Shown in pieces: positions 35,260-44,713 of a stretch of 64,000 nucleotides of DNA. The number at the start of each line of letters is the position of its first letter. Position 1 is the first letter of the stretch. Source of the DNA: an uncultured Prevotellaceae bacterium (GTDB lineage Bacteria; Bacteroidota; Bacteroidia; Bacteroidales; Bacteroidaceae); the NCBI GenBank assembly GCA_902776475.1, contig CACYQD010000009.1:107103-171102 (forward strand). Reading direction: 5' to 3'. The notes below the pieces were generated by a model. The model saw only the letters and a list, made by a program, of their open reading frames with translations, was not told the origin of the DNA and ran no database searches. The position numbers were made by a program, and so were the translations under genes.

Positions 35260-36244
35260 GGTCACGGTCCTTGTCGCGGCCTACAATGCGCAGCCGTTTC
35301 TCAGAGCGTGTCTCGACTCTCTGCGCAGACAGTCGCTGACGGATTTCCAGGCCATTTGCGTCGATGACGCCTCTACCGATGACACCCCTGAGATTCTTGA
35401 TGGCTATGCGGCCGAAGACCCCCGCTTTCAAGTCGTGCACCTCTCTGAGAACGGCGGACAGGCCAAGGCCCGCAACATCGCGCTCTCCATGGCCGATGGC
35501 GACTATGTATGCATGCTCGACAGCGACGACTGGTTGTCGGACAATGCGCTGCAGGAAGCGTCGGAGGTACTTGACCAACATCCCGGCACCGACTGCGTGC
35601 TTTTCCAGGTGGAGGAAGTCTTTCCTGACCATAGCAGGCTCTATCCGATGCCCCGGTTTGAGACAATCACAGGCCAGGAGGCTTTTGAGTACAGCCTCAC
35701 CTGGGCCGTCCACGGCCTGTATATGTTGAGAAACACCTTGCATCAGCAATACCCCTACGACGATTCTTCAAGAGCTTACAGCGACGACAATACCACGCGC
35801 ATCCATTACCTGCGCTCGAGAGAGGTCAGGCAGTGCGGCGGAATCTATTATTATCGCCAGCATGAGTCGTCGGTCACCCATCAGGTCAGTGCGAGGCGTT
35901 TTGATTATCTTCTGGCCAATGAGAGCATGAAGAGACAGATCCTGTCGGTTGGGGTGGAGGAGAGGCTCTTGAATGTCTATGAGAAGGTGAGGTGGCTCAA
36001 CCTCATCGATACCTACATGTTTTATTTCAATCATCGCAGGCAACTGTCGCCAGAAGACCGCCGGCATGGCCTGTCGGAGATGAAGCGTGTCTGGAAGGGG
36101 ATGGAAACCCATAGGATACCGCTCGCCCTGAGATGGAAACCCGGATACATGCCCTTGCGCCCCTTCTGGTGGCTGTTCAGGGTGCAGGAAGAATGTTATT
36201 TTGGATTAAGAAACTGGTGCCCATGGCGACGGCACCGCAACTGA
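35252..36244 (+). CDS. Family 2 glycosyltransferase
   Basis: 330 aa GT-A transferase. The N-terminal strand is VTVLVAAYNAQPFLRACL, the nucleotide site CVDDASTDDTPEIL, the acceptor block NGGQAKARNIALSMADGDYV, the metal motif MLDSDDW, and the acidic base region SSRAYSDDNTTRIHYL. The last 50 residues are rich in Trp and Arg (WKPGYMPLRPFWWLFR), suggesting peripheral membrane attachment. The start ATG at 35252 overlaps the flippase stop by eight bases, which implies coupled translation and a shared pathway. Followed after 20 bases by the cation efflux gene. Confidence 0.88.
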   Translation: MSKVTVLVAAYNAQPFLRACLDSLRRQSLTDFQAICVDDASTDDTPEILDGYAAEDPRFQVVHLSENGGQAKARNIALSMADGDYVCMLDSDDWLSDNALQEASEVLDQHPGTDCVLFQVEEVFPDHSRLYPMPRFETITGQEAFEYSLTWAVHGLYMLRNTLHQQYPYDDSSRAYSDDNTTRIHYLRSREVRQCGGIYYYRQHESSVTHQVSARRFDYLLANESMKRQILSVGVEERLLNVYEKVRWLNLIDTYMFYFNHRRQLSPEDRRHGLSEMKRVWKGMETHRIPLALRWKPGYMPLRPFWWLFRVQEECYFGLRNWCPWRRHRN

Positions 36245-36264
36245 TCCCTACTTTGTAATTGAGA

Positions 36265-37149
36265 ATGACCAGAGAGAAAGAAATTAATAAGGTGACGTTG
36301 GTGGGCAGTGCAGGAAATGTGGCATTGCTGACCTTCAAGTTCATTGCCGGCATCATGGGGCACAGTTCGGCCATGATAGCCGATGCCGTGCATTCATTGT
36401 CGGATTTCGTGACCGACCTTGTCGTGCTGGTTTTTGTGAGCATCAGCGCAAAACCGCAGGACCAGTCGCATGATTACGGGCACGGCAAGTTTGAGACCAT
36501 CGCCACATTCCTGATCGGACTGGCACTGGTGGCCGCGGCAACGGGCATAGTGGTGCCTGGTGTTCTGAAGCTCATGGCTTGGTGGGGAGGAGAAACTTTG
36601 GAGGCTCCAGGATGGATCGCGCTGTGGGCAGCGCTCCTGTCGATTGTGGTCAAGGAAGTCCTTTATCAGTTTACCGCTCGCAAGAGCCGGCAGCTCCAGT
36701 CGCAGGTGCTGATGGCCAATGCCTGGCATCACCGCAGTGATGCCCTTTCGTCGATAGGCGCTGCGGTGGGCATCGGTGGCGCCATCTGGTTGGGAAACCG
36801 ATGGACGGTGCTTGACCCCCTGGCCTCCATCATCGTGGGAGTGATGCTGGTGAAGGTGGCCTGGGACCTGCTCAAGTCGAGTATTGGGGAACTGACGGAA
36901 AGTTCGTTGCCAGATGATATGGAAAAGGATATCATGGAGATTATCCAGTCGTTTGCCGACGTGCAGCAGCCTCACAACCTCCGCACCCGCCGCATCGGCA
37001 ACCGTATCGCCATCGAGGCACATGTCAGGATGGACGGAGCACTGCCGTTGAACATCGTCCATGAGCGCGCCACCGCCATAGAACACAAATTAAAGGAAAG
37101 GTTTGGCGACACCACGCATGTCACCCTTCACATGGAACCTATCAAATAG
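36265..37149 (+). CDS. Cation diffusion facilitator (metal efflux)
   Basis: Metal/H+ antiporter of the CDF family, 294 aa, six membrane spans and a C-terminal cytoplasmic ferredoxin-like domain. The metal site in span 2 is DAVHSLSDFVTD (HxxxD), and the second in span 5 is NAWHHRSDALSS (HxxxD). The loop HDYGHGKFETIATF is the family signature. Substrates are usually Zn, Fe or Mn; the sequence does not decide among them. The start ATG at 36265 follows an in-frame TTG at 36259. Only 20 bases separate it from the upstream glycosyltransferase, so it may be co-transcribed although the function is unrelated. Confidence 0.88.
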   Translation: MTREKEINKVTLVGSAGNVALLTFKFIAGIMGHSSAMIADAVHSLSDFVTDLVVLVFVSISAKPQDQSHDYGHGKFETIATFLIGLALVAAATGIVVPGVLKLMAWWGGETLEAPGWIALWAALLSIVVKEVLYQFTARKSRQLQSQVLMANAWHHRSDALSSIGAAVGIGGAIWLGNRWTVLDPLASIIVGVMLVKVAWDLLKSSIGELTESSLPDDMEKDIMEIIQSFADVQQPHNLRTRRIGNRIAIEAHVRMDGALPLNIVHERATAIEHKLKERFGDTTHVTLHMEPIK

Positions 37150-37179
37150 CAATTTGCCGCATAAAATCAATCCGAAAAA

Positions 37180-37211
37180 TTTGGCTTTTATCTCGTTATT
37201 TCGTAATTTTG
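37180..37211 (+). promoter_or_regulatory. Full promoter of the NhaD-type antiporter gene
   Basis: -33 box TTTG (37180-37183), 20-base spacer, -7 box TAATTTTG (37204-37211). Leader of about 33 bases to the ATG at 37251. Confidence 0.75.
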
Positions 37212-37250
37212 CCCAATGTAACTTGAAATTGATGCTGAAAAACTGATATC

Positions 37251-38645
37251 ATGACATTGATTATCGTTGCCATAGTATTGCTGAGCTACCTGCTCATCTC
37301 CACGGAGCACCTTACGAATATCAATAAGGCGGCCGTGGCCATGTTTGCAGGCACAGTGGGATGGGTACTCTATATCTGCTATGGTACCGATTTCGTCATG
37401 AGGGAGCATAGCGGCGACTATGTCGATTTCCTCAATGGCGCCGTGGCCACGAGCACCGCGGTGAAACACTATATCGCACAAAACATCTTTCTCAAGTATG
37501 TCGGCAAGGCGGCTGAGATCGTCCTCTTCCTGCTGGCTACCATGACCATTGTCGAAATCCTTGTCAACAACGGCTGTTTCGATTTCCTCACGCCTATGGT
37601 GCGCACGAGGAAGGCCAAACGGATGCTTTGGGCGCTTTCTGCCCTCACGTTCCTCATCTCCGCCAATCTCGACAACCTGACGACCACCACGCTGATGCTC
37701 ATCGTGGTGCACCAGCTCGTCTCAGGACGGCGTTACCGCTTCATCTATGGCAGCAGTGTGGTCATCGCGGCCAACACCGGAGGAGCGATGACCGTGATCG
37801 GAGAGCCTACGGGGGTAGCCCTGTGGAACATGAACGCCGTCACGGCCACCAGTTTCTCAATGTCGCTGCTCTTGCCCTGCCTTATCGCCTGGGCACTGCC
37901 CACTTTCCTCCTCAGCCGTATGCTGCCCGAGAGGATGGACATCACATGGTCGCCCATGCCCTATCGGGGTGACGACACCAACCTCAACACCTGGCAGCGC
38001 ATGTTGATGCTCTTCGTGGGAATCGGCGGACTTTGGTTCATCCCGACGTTCCACAGCATCACCAAACTCAGTCCCTTCCTCGGTGCGCTCTGCGTACTCT
38101 CCGTCCTATGGATAGTCAATGAGTTGTTCAACCACCGCCTGTTCACGGTCGATAAAATGATTGACCGCCGCATCCCCCGTACGTTGCAATATGGCGTCCT
38201 GCAGATGATCCTGTTCGTCATGGGAATCATGCTCACCGTGGGCGTGGTCGAAGAGACAGGTGCCGTCAGATGGCTTGCAGCCAGATGCGACATCTATCTC
38301 CATAACATCTGGGTGATGGGAGGACTGGCGGGACTCTTCAGCTGCGTGCTCGACAATTTCGCCACAGCATGGAGCTTCTTCTCTCTCCACAGTGTGGGAG
38401 AGCATGTCCAGGGAGGAGCGGCGTATGCGCAGACCTTCGCCGAGAACGGCTACTATTGGAAGGTAATCGCCTATTGTTCGGCAGTGGCGGGCAATGTGCT
38501 CGCTGTCGGTTCCATGAGCGGCATCGCCCTGCTCAAGATGGAGCGTATGCCGATGGGATGGTATTTCCGTCATGTGGGAATGAAGGCGCTCATGGGATGG
38601 GTGCTCGGATTCCTGGTGATGATGGCCGCCGCAGTGATGCTTTGA
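37251..38645 (+). CDS. nhaD: Sodium:proton antiporter, NhaD type
   Basis: Inner-membrane Na+/H+ antiporter of the ion transporter superfamily (ArsB/NhaD), 464 aa with about 12 spans. Family blocks are FLISANLDNLTTTTLMLIVVHQL, the GxPTGVALWNMN turn after span 5 (VIGEPTG), and the pseudo-symmetric second helix hairpin FSCVLDNFATAWSFF; the aspartates in both LDN motifs are the probable ion-binding residues. It would expel Na+ at the expense of the proton gradient. Eighteen bases separate it from pfkA with no terminator, so the two probably share a transcript. Confidence 0.85.
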   Translation: MTLIIVAIVLLSYLLISTEHLTNINKAAVAMFAGTVGWVLYICYGTDFVMREHSGDYVDFLNGAVATSTAVKHYIAQNIFLKYVGKAAEIVLFLLATMTIVEILVNNGCFDFLTPMVRTRKAKRMLWALSALTFLISANLDNLTTTTLMLIVVHQLVSGRRYRFIYGSSVVIAANTGGAMTVIGEPTGVALWNMNAVTATSFSMSLLLPCLIAWALPTFLLSRMLPERMDITWSPMPYRGDDTNLNTWQRMLMLFVGIGGLWFIPTFHSITKLSPFLGALCVLSVLWIVNELFNHRLFTVDKMIDRRIPRTLQYGVLQMILFVMGIMLTVGVVEETGAVRWLAARCDIYLHNIWVMGGLAGLFSCVLDNFATAWSFFSLHSVGEHVQGGAAYAQTFAENGYYWKVIAYCSAVAGNVLAVGSMSGIALLKMERMPMGWYFRHVGMKALMGWVLGFLVMMAAAVML

Positions 38646-38663
38646 AATCTAACAATCTATATT

Positions 38664-39641
38664 ATGGCAAGAATCAAGACAATTGGTGTGATGACATCAG
38701 GAGGCGACGCTCCCGGCATGAATGCCGCCATTCGCGCCGTCACCCGTGCGGGTATCTGCAACGGGTTTAAGATCATGGGTATTTACAGAGGTTACGATGG
38801 TCTCATCAACGATGAGATCGCGCCTTTCACGACAGAGAATGTCAGTGGCATCATCATGTCGGGTGGTACCATTCTGAAAACGGCGCGCAGCAAGGAGTTC
38901 CAGACACCCGAAGGCAGGCAGAAAGCTTACGACAACATGGTCAAGCACGGCATCGATGCGCTGATTGTCATCGGCGGCAATGGTTCGTTGACCGGTGCCA
39001 TGGAGTTCGCTCGCGAGTTTGACGTGTGCTGCATCGGACTGCCCGGCACCATCGACAACGACCTTTACGGGACTGACTCCACCATCGGCTACGACACCAC
39101 CATGAACACCATCATGGACTGTGTTGACCGCATCCGCGACACCGCACAGAGCCATGAGCGCATCTTCTTCGTCGAGGTGATGGGGCGTGATGCCGGATTC
39201 CTCGCCCAGAACAGCGCGATAGCCTCGGGAGCTGAGGCAGCTATCATTCCGGAGGAATCGACACACGTCGATCAGCTTGCCCGCTTCATGGAGCGCGGCA
39301 TCCGAAAGTCAAAGAAAAGCTGTATCGTCATCGTCTCCGAGAGTCCCAAGTGCGGCGCTCTCTATTATGCCGACCGTGTGAGAAAGGAATTCCCAAATTT
39401 CGACGTGCGTGTGTCCATCCTCGGCCATTTGCAGCGGGGTGGAAGGCCCACGGCTCATGACCGTATCCTGGCCAGCCGCACCGGCGTGGGGGCCATCGAG
39501 GCCATCATCCAGGGACAGCGCAATGTCATGGTGGGCGTGCGCAACAATGAAATTGTCTATGTGCCGCTCGTCGAGGCCATCCGAAGCGACAAGCCTTTCG
39601 ACAAAAAACTCATCAAAGTGCTCGACGAACTCAGCATCTGA
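38664..39641 (+). CDS. pfkA: 6-phosphofructokinase, ATP-dependent type
   Basis: Phosphorylates fructose 6-phosphate in glycolysis, 325 aa, cytoplasmic. Nucleotide loop [14 protein letters not shown] at residues 11-24; the catalytic block [12 protein letters not shown] (residues about 126-137) has Gly rather than Lys before TIDND, which indicates ATP rather than pyrophosphate. The Mg-ATP motif, usually GGDGS, reads GGNGSLTGA (residues about 103-111), with Asn in place of the aspartate. The substrate-binding block [10 protein letters not shown] and the C-terminal [13 protein letters not shown] are intact. It is transcribed with or just after nhaD. Confidence 0.93.
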   Translation: MARIKTIGVMTSGGDAPGMNAAIRAVTRAGICNGFKIMGIYRGYDGLINDEIAPFTTENVSGIIMSGGTILKTARSKEFQTPEGRQKAYDNMVKHGIDALIVIGGNGSLTGAMEFAREFDVCCIGLPGTIDNDLYGTDSTIGYDTTMNTIMDCVDRIRDTAQSHERIFFVEVMGRDAGFLAQNSAIASGAEAAIIPEESTHVDQLARFMERGIRKSKKSCIVIVSESPKCGALYYADRVRKEFPNFDVRVSILGHLQRGGRPTAHDRILASRTGVGAIEAIIQGQRNVMVGVRNNEIVYVPLVEAIRSDKPFDKKLIKVLDELSI

Positions 39642-39663
39642 TGTTCCCGCTCTTTCTTTTGAT

Positions 39664-39695
39664 GCGGAAAGACGCAATTTCCCCGCGTTTTTTTT
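39664..39695 (+). terminator. Probable terminator of pfkA, merging into the atp promoter
   Basis: GCGGAAA (39664-39670) pairs with TTT-CCGC (39678-39686, two-base bulge), followed by a T8 run (39688-39695). The last T residues also form the TTTG -33 box of the atp promoter. Confidence 0.5.
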
Positions 39696-39724
39696 GCATT
39701 GGAAGGGATTAATTTGTATTTTTG
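39693..39724 (+). promoter_or_regulatory. Full promoter of the ATP synthase operon
   Basis: -33 box TTTG (39693-39696), 20-base spacer, -7 box TATTTTTG (39717-39724), about 40 bases before the atpD start. Confidence 0.75.
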
Positions 39725-39761
39725 CGAAAACAAAATCAAATTTAATATCTAAATACTATAG

Positions 39762-41291
<1,530 letters not shown>

Positions 41292-41303
41292 AATCGCAGC
41301 AAT

Positions 41304-41546
41304 ATGCTAAAGCTTAGAATCGTTTCCCCAGAGAAAGTGGAATATAATGGTGATGTGGAGAACGTCAAGGTGCCGGGCATACTCGGCAACTTCGAGATTC
41401 TCAACAATCACGCTCCCATTATCTCCGCTCTGCAGGATGGCATGGTGGAGTACACCGACGGAGAGGGCCGTCATGAACTCAAGATTCATGGTGGCTTCGT
41501 CGAGGTGCAGAAAAATGCTGTCAGCTTATGCGTAGAACTGATCTGA
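41304..41546 (+). CDS. atpC: ATP synthase F1 subunit epsilon, short form
   Basis: 80 aa: only the N-terminal ten-stranded beta sandwich that binds gamma and the c-ring (MLKLRIVSPEKVEYNGDVENV, GNFEILNNHAPIISAL, HGGFVEVQKNAVSLCVE). The C-terminal helical hairpin that inhibits ATP hydrolysis in E. coli and Bacillus (total about 135 aa) is missing, and the next gene already starts inside the last codons, so this is not a sequencing truncation. The short form recurs in Bacteroidetes. Confidence 0.93.
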   Translation: MLKLRIVSPEKVEYNGDVENVKVPGILGNFEILNNHAPIISALQDGMVEYTDGEGRHELKIHGGFVEVQKNAVSLCVELI

Positions 41547-41965
41547 GCGGCGAAGGATTCCTGAAAGATGCCCCGGGGCGGTATTGGCAACGTTCCCTAT
41601 GGGTCATCGCAGGACTGACCCTGGTGGCCTTGTTGTTGCTCAATACGTTCTACTGGCCTGTCAAGGTTGAAGAACTGGCACTGAGCGTGGCGTTCTCGCT
41701 CCTCAGTTCTGGAGCCATGAAAATCGTCCTCAGAAAAGTGTTGTCATCCGGGCGTCCGGGCATGCTTGGCACGTTCATGACTTACGCTTCTGTCAGATTC
41801 CTGGCTGCCATCGCGGTGCTGGTGGGCTATATGTTGATCACGGGTTTGAGAAAGACTCAGCTGTTGCCTTTCGCCATCCTGTTCTCTGTCTATTTCATCG
41901 TTCTCGATGTGCTGGATGCCATCTATATGATAAAGGTGCAGAGAATTTTGGAGAAACAGCAATGA
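41528..41965 (+). CDS. Small membrane protein of the atp operon (first of two)
   Basis: 145 aa, not recognised at family level. It overlaps atpC by 19 bases and the next gene by four. Four hydrophobic segments are visible: LWVIAGLTLVALLLLNTFYW, LALSVAFSLLSSGAMKIVL, FLAAIAVLVGYMLITGL and LLPFAILFSVYFIVLDVLDAIYMI. In most bacteria the gene before atpB is atpI, a small membrane protein needed for c-ring assembly or Mg uptake; position and topology make this a functional counterpart candidate, but no AtpI sequence motif can be seen. Expression would be strictly coupled to the synthase. Confidence 0.72.
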   Translation: MRRTDLSGEGFLKDAPGRYWQRSLWVIAGLTLVALLLLNTFYWPVKVEELALSVAFSLLSSGAMKIVLRKVLSSGRPGMLGTFMTYASVRFLAAIAVLVGYMLITGLRKTQLLPFAILFSVYFIVLDVLDAIYMIKVQRILEKQQ

Positions 41966-42243
41966 GTGTGGAGATTATCTTCCTCGCCGTCTTCGTGTTC
42001 ACTGTGCTCACTGTTGTGGACATCAAGGGCTATGACTTTGTCAGGAGGAAGTCGCCCGACAACCTGGTGAGGTTCTACTTCATCATTACAGCTGTCAGGT
42101 TCCTCTTCGCGGTCACCATGGTCGGTATCTACACCCTGTTCTCTGACGATAGAGAGGATACCCTACATTTCGCGGCTTTGATTCTCGTGCTTTACACGAC
42201 GATGATAGTTGTCTCGCTTATTACAAAACATAGAAAGAAATGA
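41962..42243 (+). CDS. Small membrane protein of the atp operon (second of two)
   Basis: 93 aa with three hydrophobic stretches (IIFLAVFVFTVLTVVDI, FYFIITAVRFLFAVTMVGIY, FAALILVLYTTMIVVSLI) and a basic C terminus (KHRKK). It is linked by ATGA overlaps to the genes on both sides (start at 41962 inside the previous stop; stop inside the atpB start). Not recognised; probably an assembly or ion-handling partner of Fo together with the preceding gene. Confidence 0.72.
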   Translation: MSVEIIFLAVFVFTVLTVVDIKGYDFVRRKSPDNLVRFYFIITAVRFLFAVTMVGIYTLFSDDREDTLHFAALILVLYTTMIVVSLITKHRKK

Positions 42244-43304
42244 AATACGTCAAACTATTGCTTTGCCTCATAGGACTGCTGTCGTTCTCGGCACCCGCCA
42301 TGGCGGAGGAGGAAGGCAAACTTGATATCTCGCACATCGTGCTTGAACATATCAAGGACTCATACGAGTGGCATGTCACCGACATCGGCGACAGGTCGGT
42401 CATCATCCACCTGCCCGTCATCGTGCACAGCAGCACAGGATGGCATGCCTTCTGCAGTTCAGCGTTTGAGCACCACCCCAATGCCGACGGCTACCGCATG
42501 GGTCCCCACAATCTGGCCATTGCCACCCAGGGCGACAACGCGGGAAAAATCGTCGAGCTGACTAGTGGTGAGGAGAAGCGTCCCTTCGACATCTCCATCA
42601 CGAAGACCGTGCTCAACCTGTTTATCTGCGCCATCATCCTCCTGCTCTGCATCCTGATACCAGCAAGATGGTACAGGAAACACAAGCCCAGCGACGAGGC
42701 GCCCAAGGGATTCACCGGATTCATCGAAATGCTCGTCATGTATGTCGTGGATGATATCATCAAGCCGGGCGTGGGCAAGGGATATGAGAAATATTGTCCC
42801 TACCTGCTCACCTGCTTCTTCTTCATCTTCACCTGCAACATCATGGGACTGATACCCTTCCCGCCGGGAGGTGGCAATGTCACGGGCAATATCGCCGTGA
42901 CCTTCTTCCTGGCCCTCTGCACCTTCGTCATCGTGCAGTTCAGCGGCAACAAGCATTATTGGAAGGACATCTTCTGGCCTGATGTGCCTATGGCACTCAA
43001 AGCCTTCCCTCTCATACCGGCCATCGAGTTCGTGGGCATCTTCACCAAGCCCTTCGCACTGATGATCCGACTTTTCGCCAACATCATGGCTGGCCATGCC
43101 ATCGCCATATCGTTGGTGTGCATCATTTTCCTCGTCTCGGCCAAGTCCATCGGCGTGTTCCTCGGCATGAGCGGTGTGAGCGTCATCATGAGCGTCTTCA
43201 TGTCCACCCTCGAGGTGCTGGTGTGCTTCATCCAGGCCATGGTATTCACCATGCTGAGTGCCATCTTCATCGGACTCGCACGCACGGAGCCGGAGCACGA
43301 GTAG
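42240..43304 (+). CDS. atpB: ATP synthase Fo subunit a
   Basis: Stator half-channel subunit, 354 aa. It has a cleavable signal-like N terminus (MKYVKLLLCLIGLLSFSAPAMA) and a periplasmic segment of about 110 residues before the first conserved span; both are longer than in E. coli (271 aa) and typical of Bacteroidetes. The essential arginine lies in FALMIRLFANIMAGH (residues about 271-285), and the last span contains FIQAMVFTMLSAIFIGLA. The start overlaps the stop of the previous gene (ATGA). Confidence 0.95.
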   Translation: MKYVKLLLCLIGLLSFSAPAMAEEEGKLDISHIVLEHIKDSYEWHVTDIGDRSVIIHLPVIVHSSTGWHAFCSSAFEHHPNADGYRMGPHNLAIATQGDNAGKIVELTSGEEKRPFDISITKTVLNLFICAIILLLCILIPARWYRKHKPSDEAPKGFTGFIEMLVMYVVDDIIKPGVGKGYEKYCPYLLTCFFFIFTCNIMGLIPFPPGGGNVTGNIAVTFFLALCTFVIVQFSGNKHYWKDIFWPDVPMALKAFPLIPAIEFVGIFTKPFALMIRLFANIMAGHAIAISLVCIIFLVSAKSIGVFLGMSGVSVIMSVFMSTLEVLVCFIQAMVFTMLSAIFIGLARTEPEHE

Positions 43305-43358
43305 TGTGATTCAAAAGATAACATTTATAACAAATACATCATTTAAATTCTTAACACT

Positions 43359-43598
43359 ATGATTTCATTATTATTAGCAGTAGAAGGCATCGCTAAGTTT
43401 GGTGCCGCAGTAGGTGCAGGTCTCGCAGCAATCGGCGCAGGTATCGGTATCGGTAAAATCGGTGGACAGGCCATGGATGCCATGGCACGCCAGCCAGAAG
43501 TGATGAACAAACTGTTCACCAACATGATCGTGGCTGCTGCCCTCATCGAGGGTGTCGCTCTTTTCGCAGCTGTCATCGCATTCCTCTGCGTGGGATAA
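43359..43598 (+). CDS. atpE: ATP synthase Fo subunit c
   Basis: 79-aa proteolipid that forms the rotor ring. Helix 1 is Gly-rich (GAAVGAGLAAIGAGIGIGKIGG), the polar loop is ARQPE (residues 43-47), and the ion-carrying carboxylate is Glu64 in AALIEGVALF. The residue after Glu64 is Gly rather than Ser or Thr and no tyrosine follows, so the sodium-binding signature is absent and proton coupling is likely. A 54-base AT-rich spacer precedes it, probably to allow extra translation for the 8-15 copies per ring. Confidence 0.97.
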   Translation: MISLLLAVEGIAKFGAAVGAGLAAIGAGIGIGKIGGQAMDAMARQPEVMNKLFTNMIVAAALIEGVALFAAVIAFLCVG

Positions 43599-43638
43599 CC
43601 AAGAGGAGCATCGTAAACCCTAAATTCAAGAAAAGCGT

Positions 43639-44145
43639 ATGGATTTATTGATTCCGAGTAGCGGCTTGCTGTTCTGGATGACCATCACTTTCTTCGTCGT
43701 GCTGTTCATCTTGTGGAAGTGGGGCTTTCCTGCCATCACCGACATGGTCAGGGAGCGCAAGGCTTTCATCGACGACAGCTTGAGGAAAGCGCATGAGGCC
43801 AACGACAGGCTCGCCAACTTACAACAAGAAGGTGAATCCATTCTGCAGGAGGCTCGCGGCGAACAAGCACGCATCCTCAAGGAGGCTGCCGAAACCCGTG
43901 ACGCTATCGTGGGCAAGGCTCAGGACAAGGCCAAGGCCGAAGGCGCCAGACTCATCTCTGAAGCCAAGGCGGAGGCTGAGAACGAGAGGCAGAACGCCAT
44001 CAGCGACATCCGTTCGCAGGTGGCCCAGCTCTCTGTCAAGATCGCTGAGAAAGTGCTTCGCGAAAAGTTATCGACCGACAAAGCGCAGATGGATTTTATC
44101 GACCGGCTGCTCGATGAGGTTGCTGTTGACAACGCTAAGAAGTAA
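43639..44145 (+). CDS. atpF: ATP synthase Fo subunit b
   Basis: Peripheral stalk subunit, 168 aa. One N-terminal span (LLFWMTITFFVVLFILWKWGF, residues about 11-31) is followed by a long charged helix (RKAHEANDRLANLQQEGE onward, rich in A, E, K, R) that dimerises along the stalk and contacts delta at its C terminus. Five bases separate it from atpH. Confidence 0.96.
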   Translation: MDLLIPSSGLLFWMTITFFVVLFILWKWGFPAITDMVRERKAFIDDSLRKAHEANDRLANLQQEGESILQEARGEQARILKEAAETRDAIVGKAQDKAKAEGARLISEAKAEAENERQNAISDIRSQVAQLSVKIAEKVLREKLSTDKAQMDFIDRLLDEVAVDNAKK

Positions 44146-44150
44146 TCATT

Positions 44151-44687
44151 ATGGAGATAGGTGTCATATCGGTACGTTATGCACGGGCACTGCTCAAAAG
44201 TGCCACGGAGCAGGGAATCGAGAAGAAGGTCTACCAGGAGATGCAGACGCTCTCGCAGAGTTATCTCAAGGTGCCTGAACTTCGGTTCACGATCGACAAT
44301 CCCATGCTTGAGAAGAGCAAGAAGGAGGCATTGCTCGTCACCGCTGCTGGTGGCGACATCTCACCGCTGACCAAGCGGTTCATCTCCCTCGTGCTTTCCG
44401 AGGACCGGGAGAGCACCATTCATTTCATGGCTGCTTCGTATGTCACGCTCTATAGGAAACACAACAACATCACGCGCGGCAAGCTCATCACCGCTGTTCC
44501 CGTCACTCCTCAGATAGAGCGGCGTATGCGGGAGAAGGTGGAGAGCAGGACTAATGGCACTGTGGAGTTTCAGACCGAGGTCAACCCCGAGATCATCGGC
44601 GGTTATATCCTTGAGTATGATACGTACCGCCTGGATGCGAGCATTCAAAACCAGTTGCGGTCGATCCTCGCACAGTTAAGTAAATAA
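44151..44687 (+). CDS. atpH: ATP synthase F1 subunit delta
   Basis: Connects the peripheral stalk to the top of F1, 178 aa. The N-terminal six-helix domain begins MEIGVISVRYARALLKSATE; the C-terminal block GTVEFQTEVNPEIIGGYILEYDTYRLDASIQ is the family signature that ends in the conserved L-R/S-I-Q region. Typical length and correct position between b and alpha. Confidence 0.96.
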   Translation: MEIGVISVRYARALLKSATEQGIEKKVYQEMQTLSQSYLKVPELRFTIDNPMLEKSKKEALLVTAAGGDISPLTKRFISLVLSEDRESTIHFMAASYVTLYRKHNNITRGKLITAVPVTPQIERRMREKVESRTNGTVEFQTEVNPEIIGGYILEYDTYRLDASIQNQLRSILAQLSK

Positions 44688-44713
44688 TAAGCTAACGAAG
44701 TAAATATATCATA

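Noticed and set aside
42459-43298. 279-codon minus-strand frame rich in His, Glu and Asp
   Set aside because: Reverse complement of atpB; composition explained by the hydrophobic codons of the real gene.
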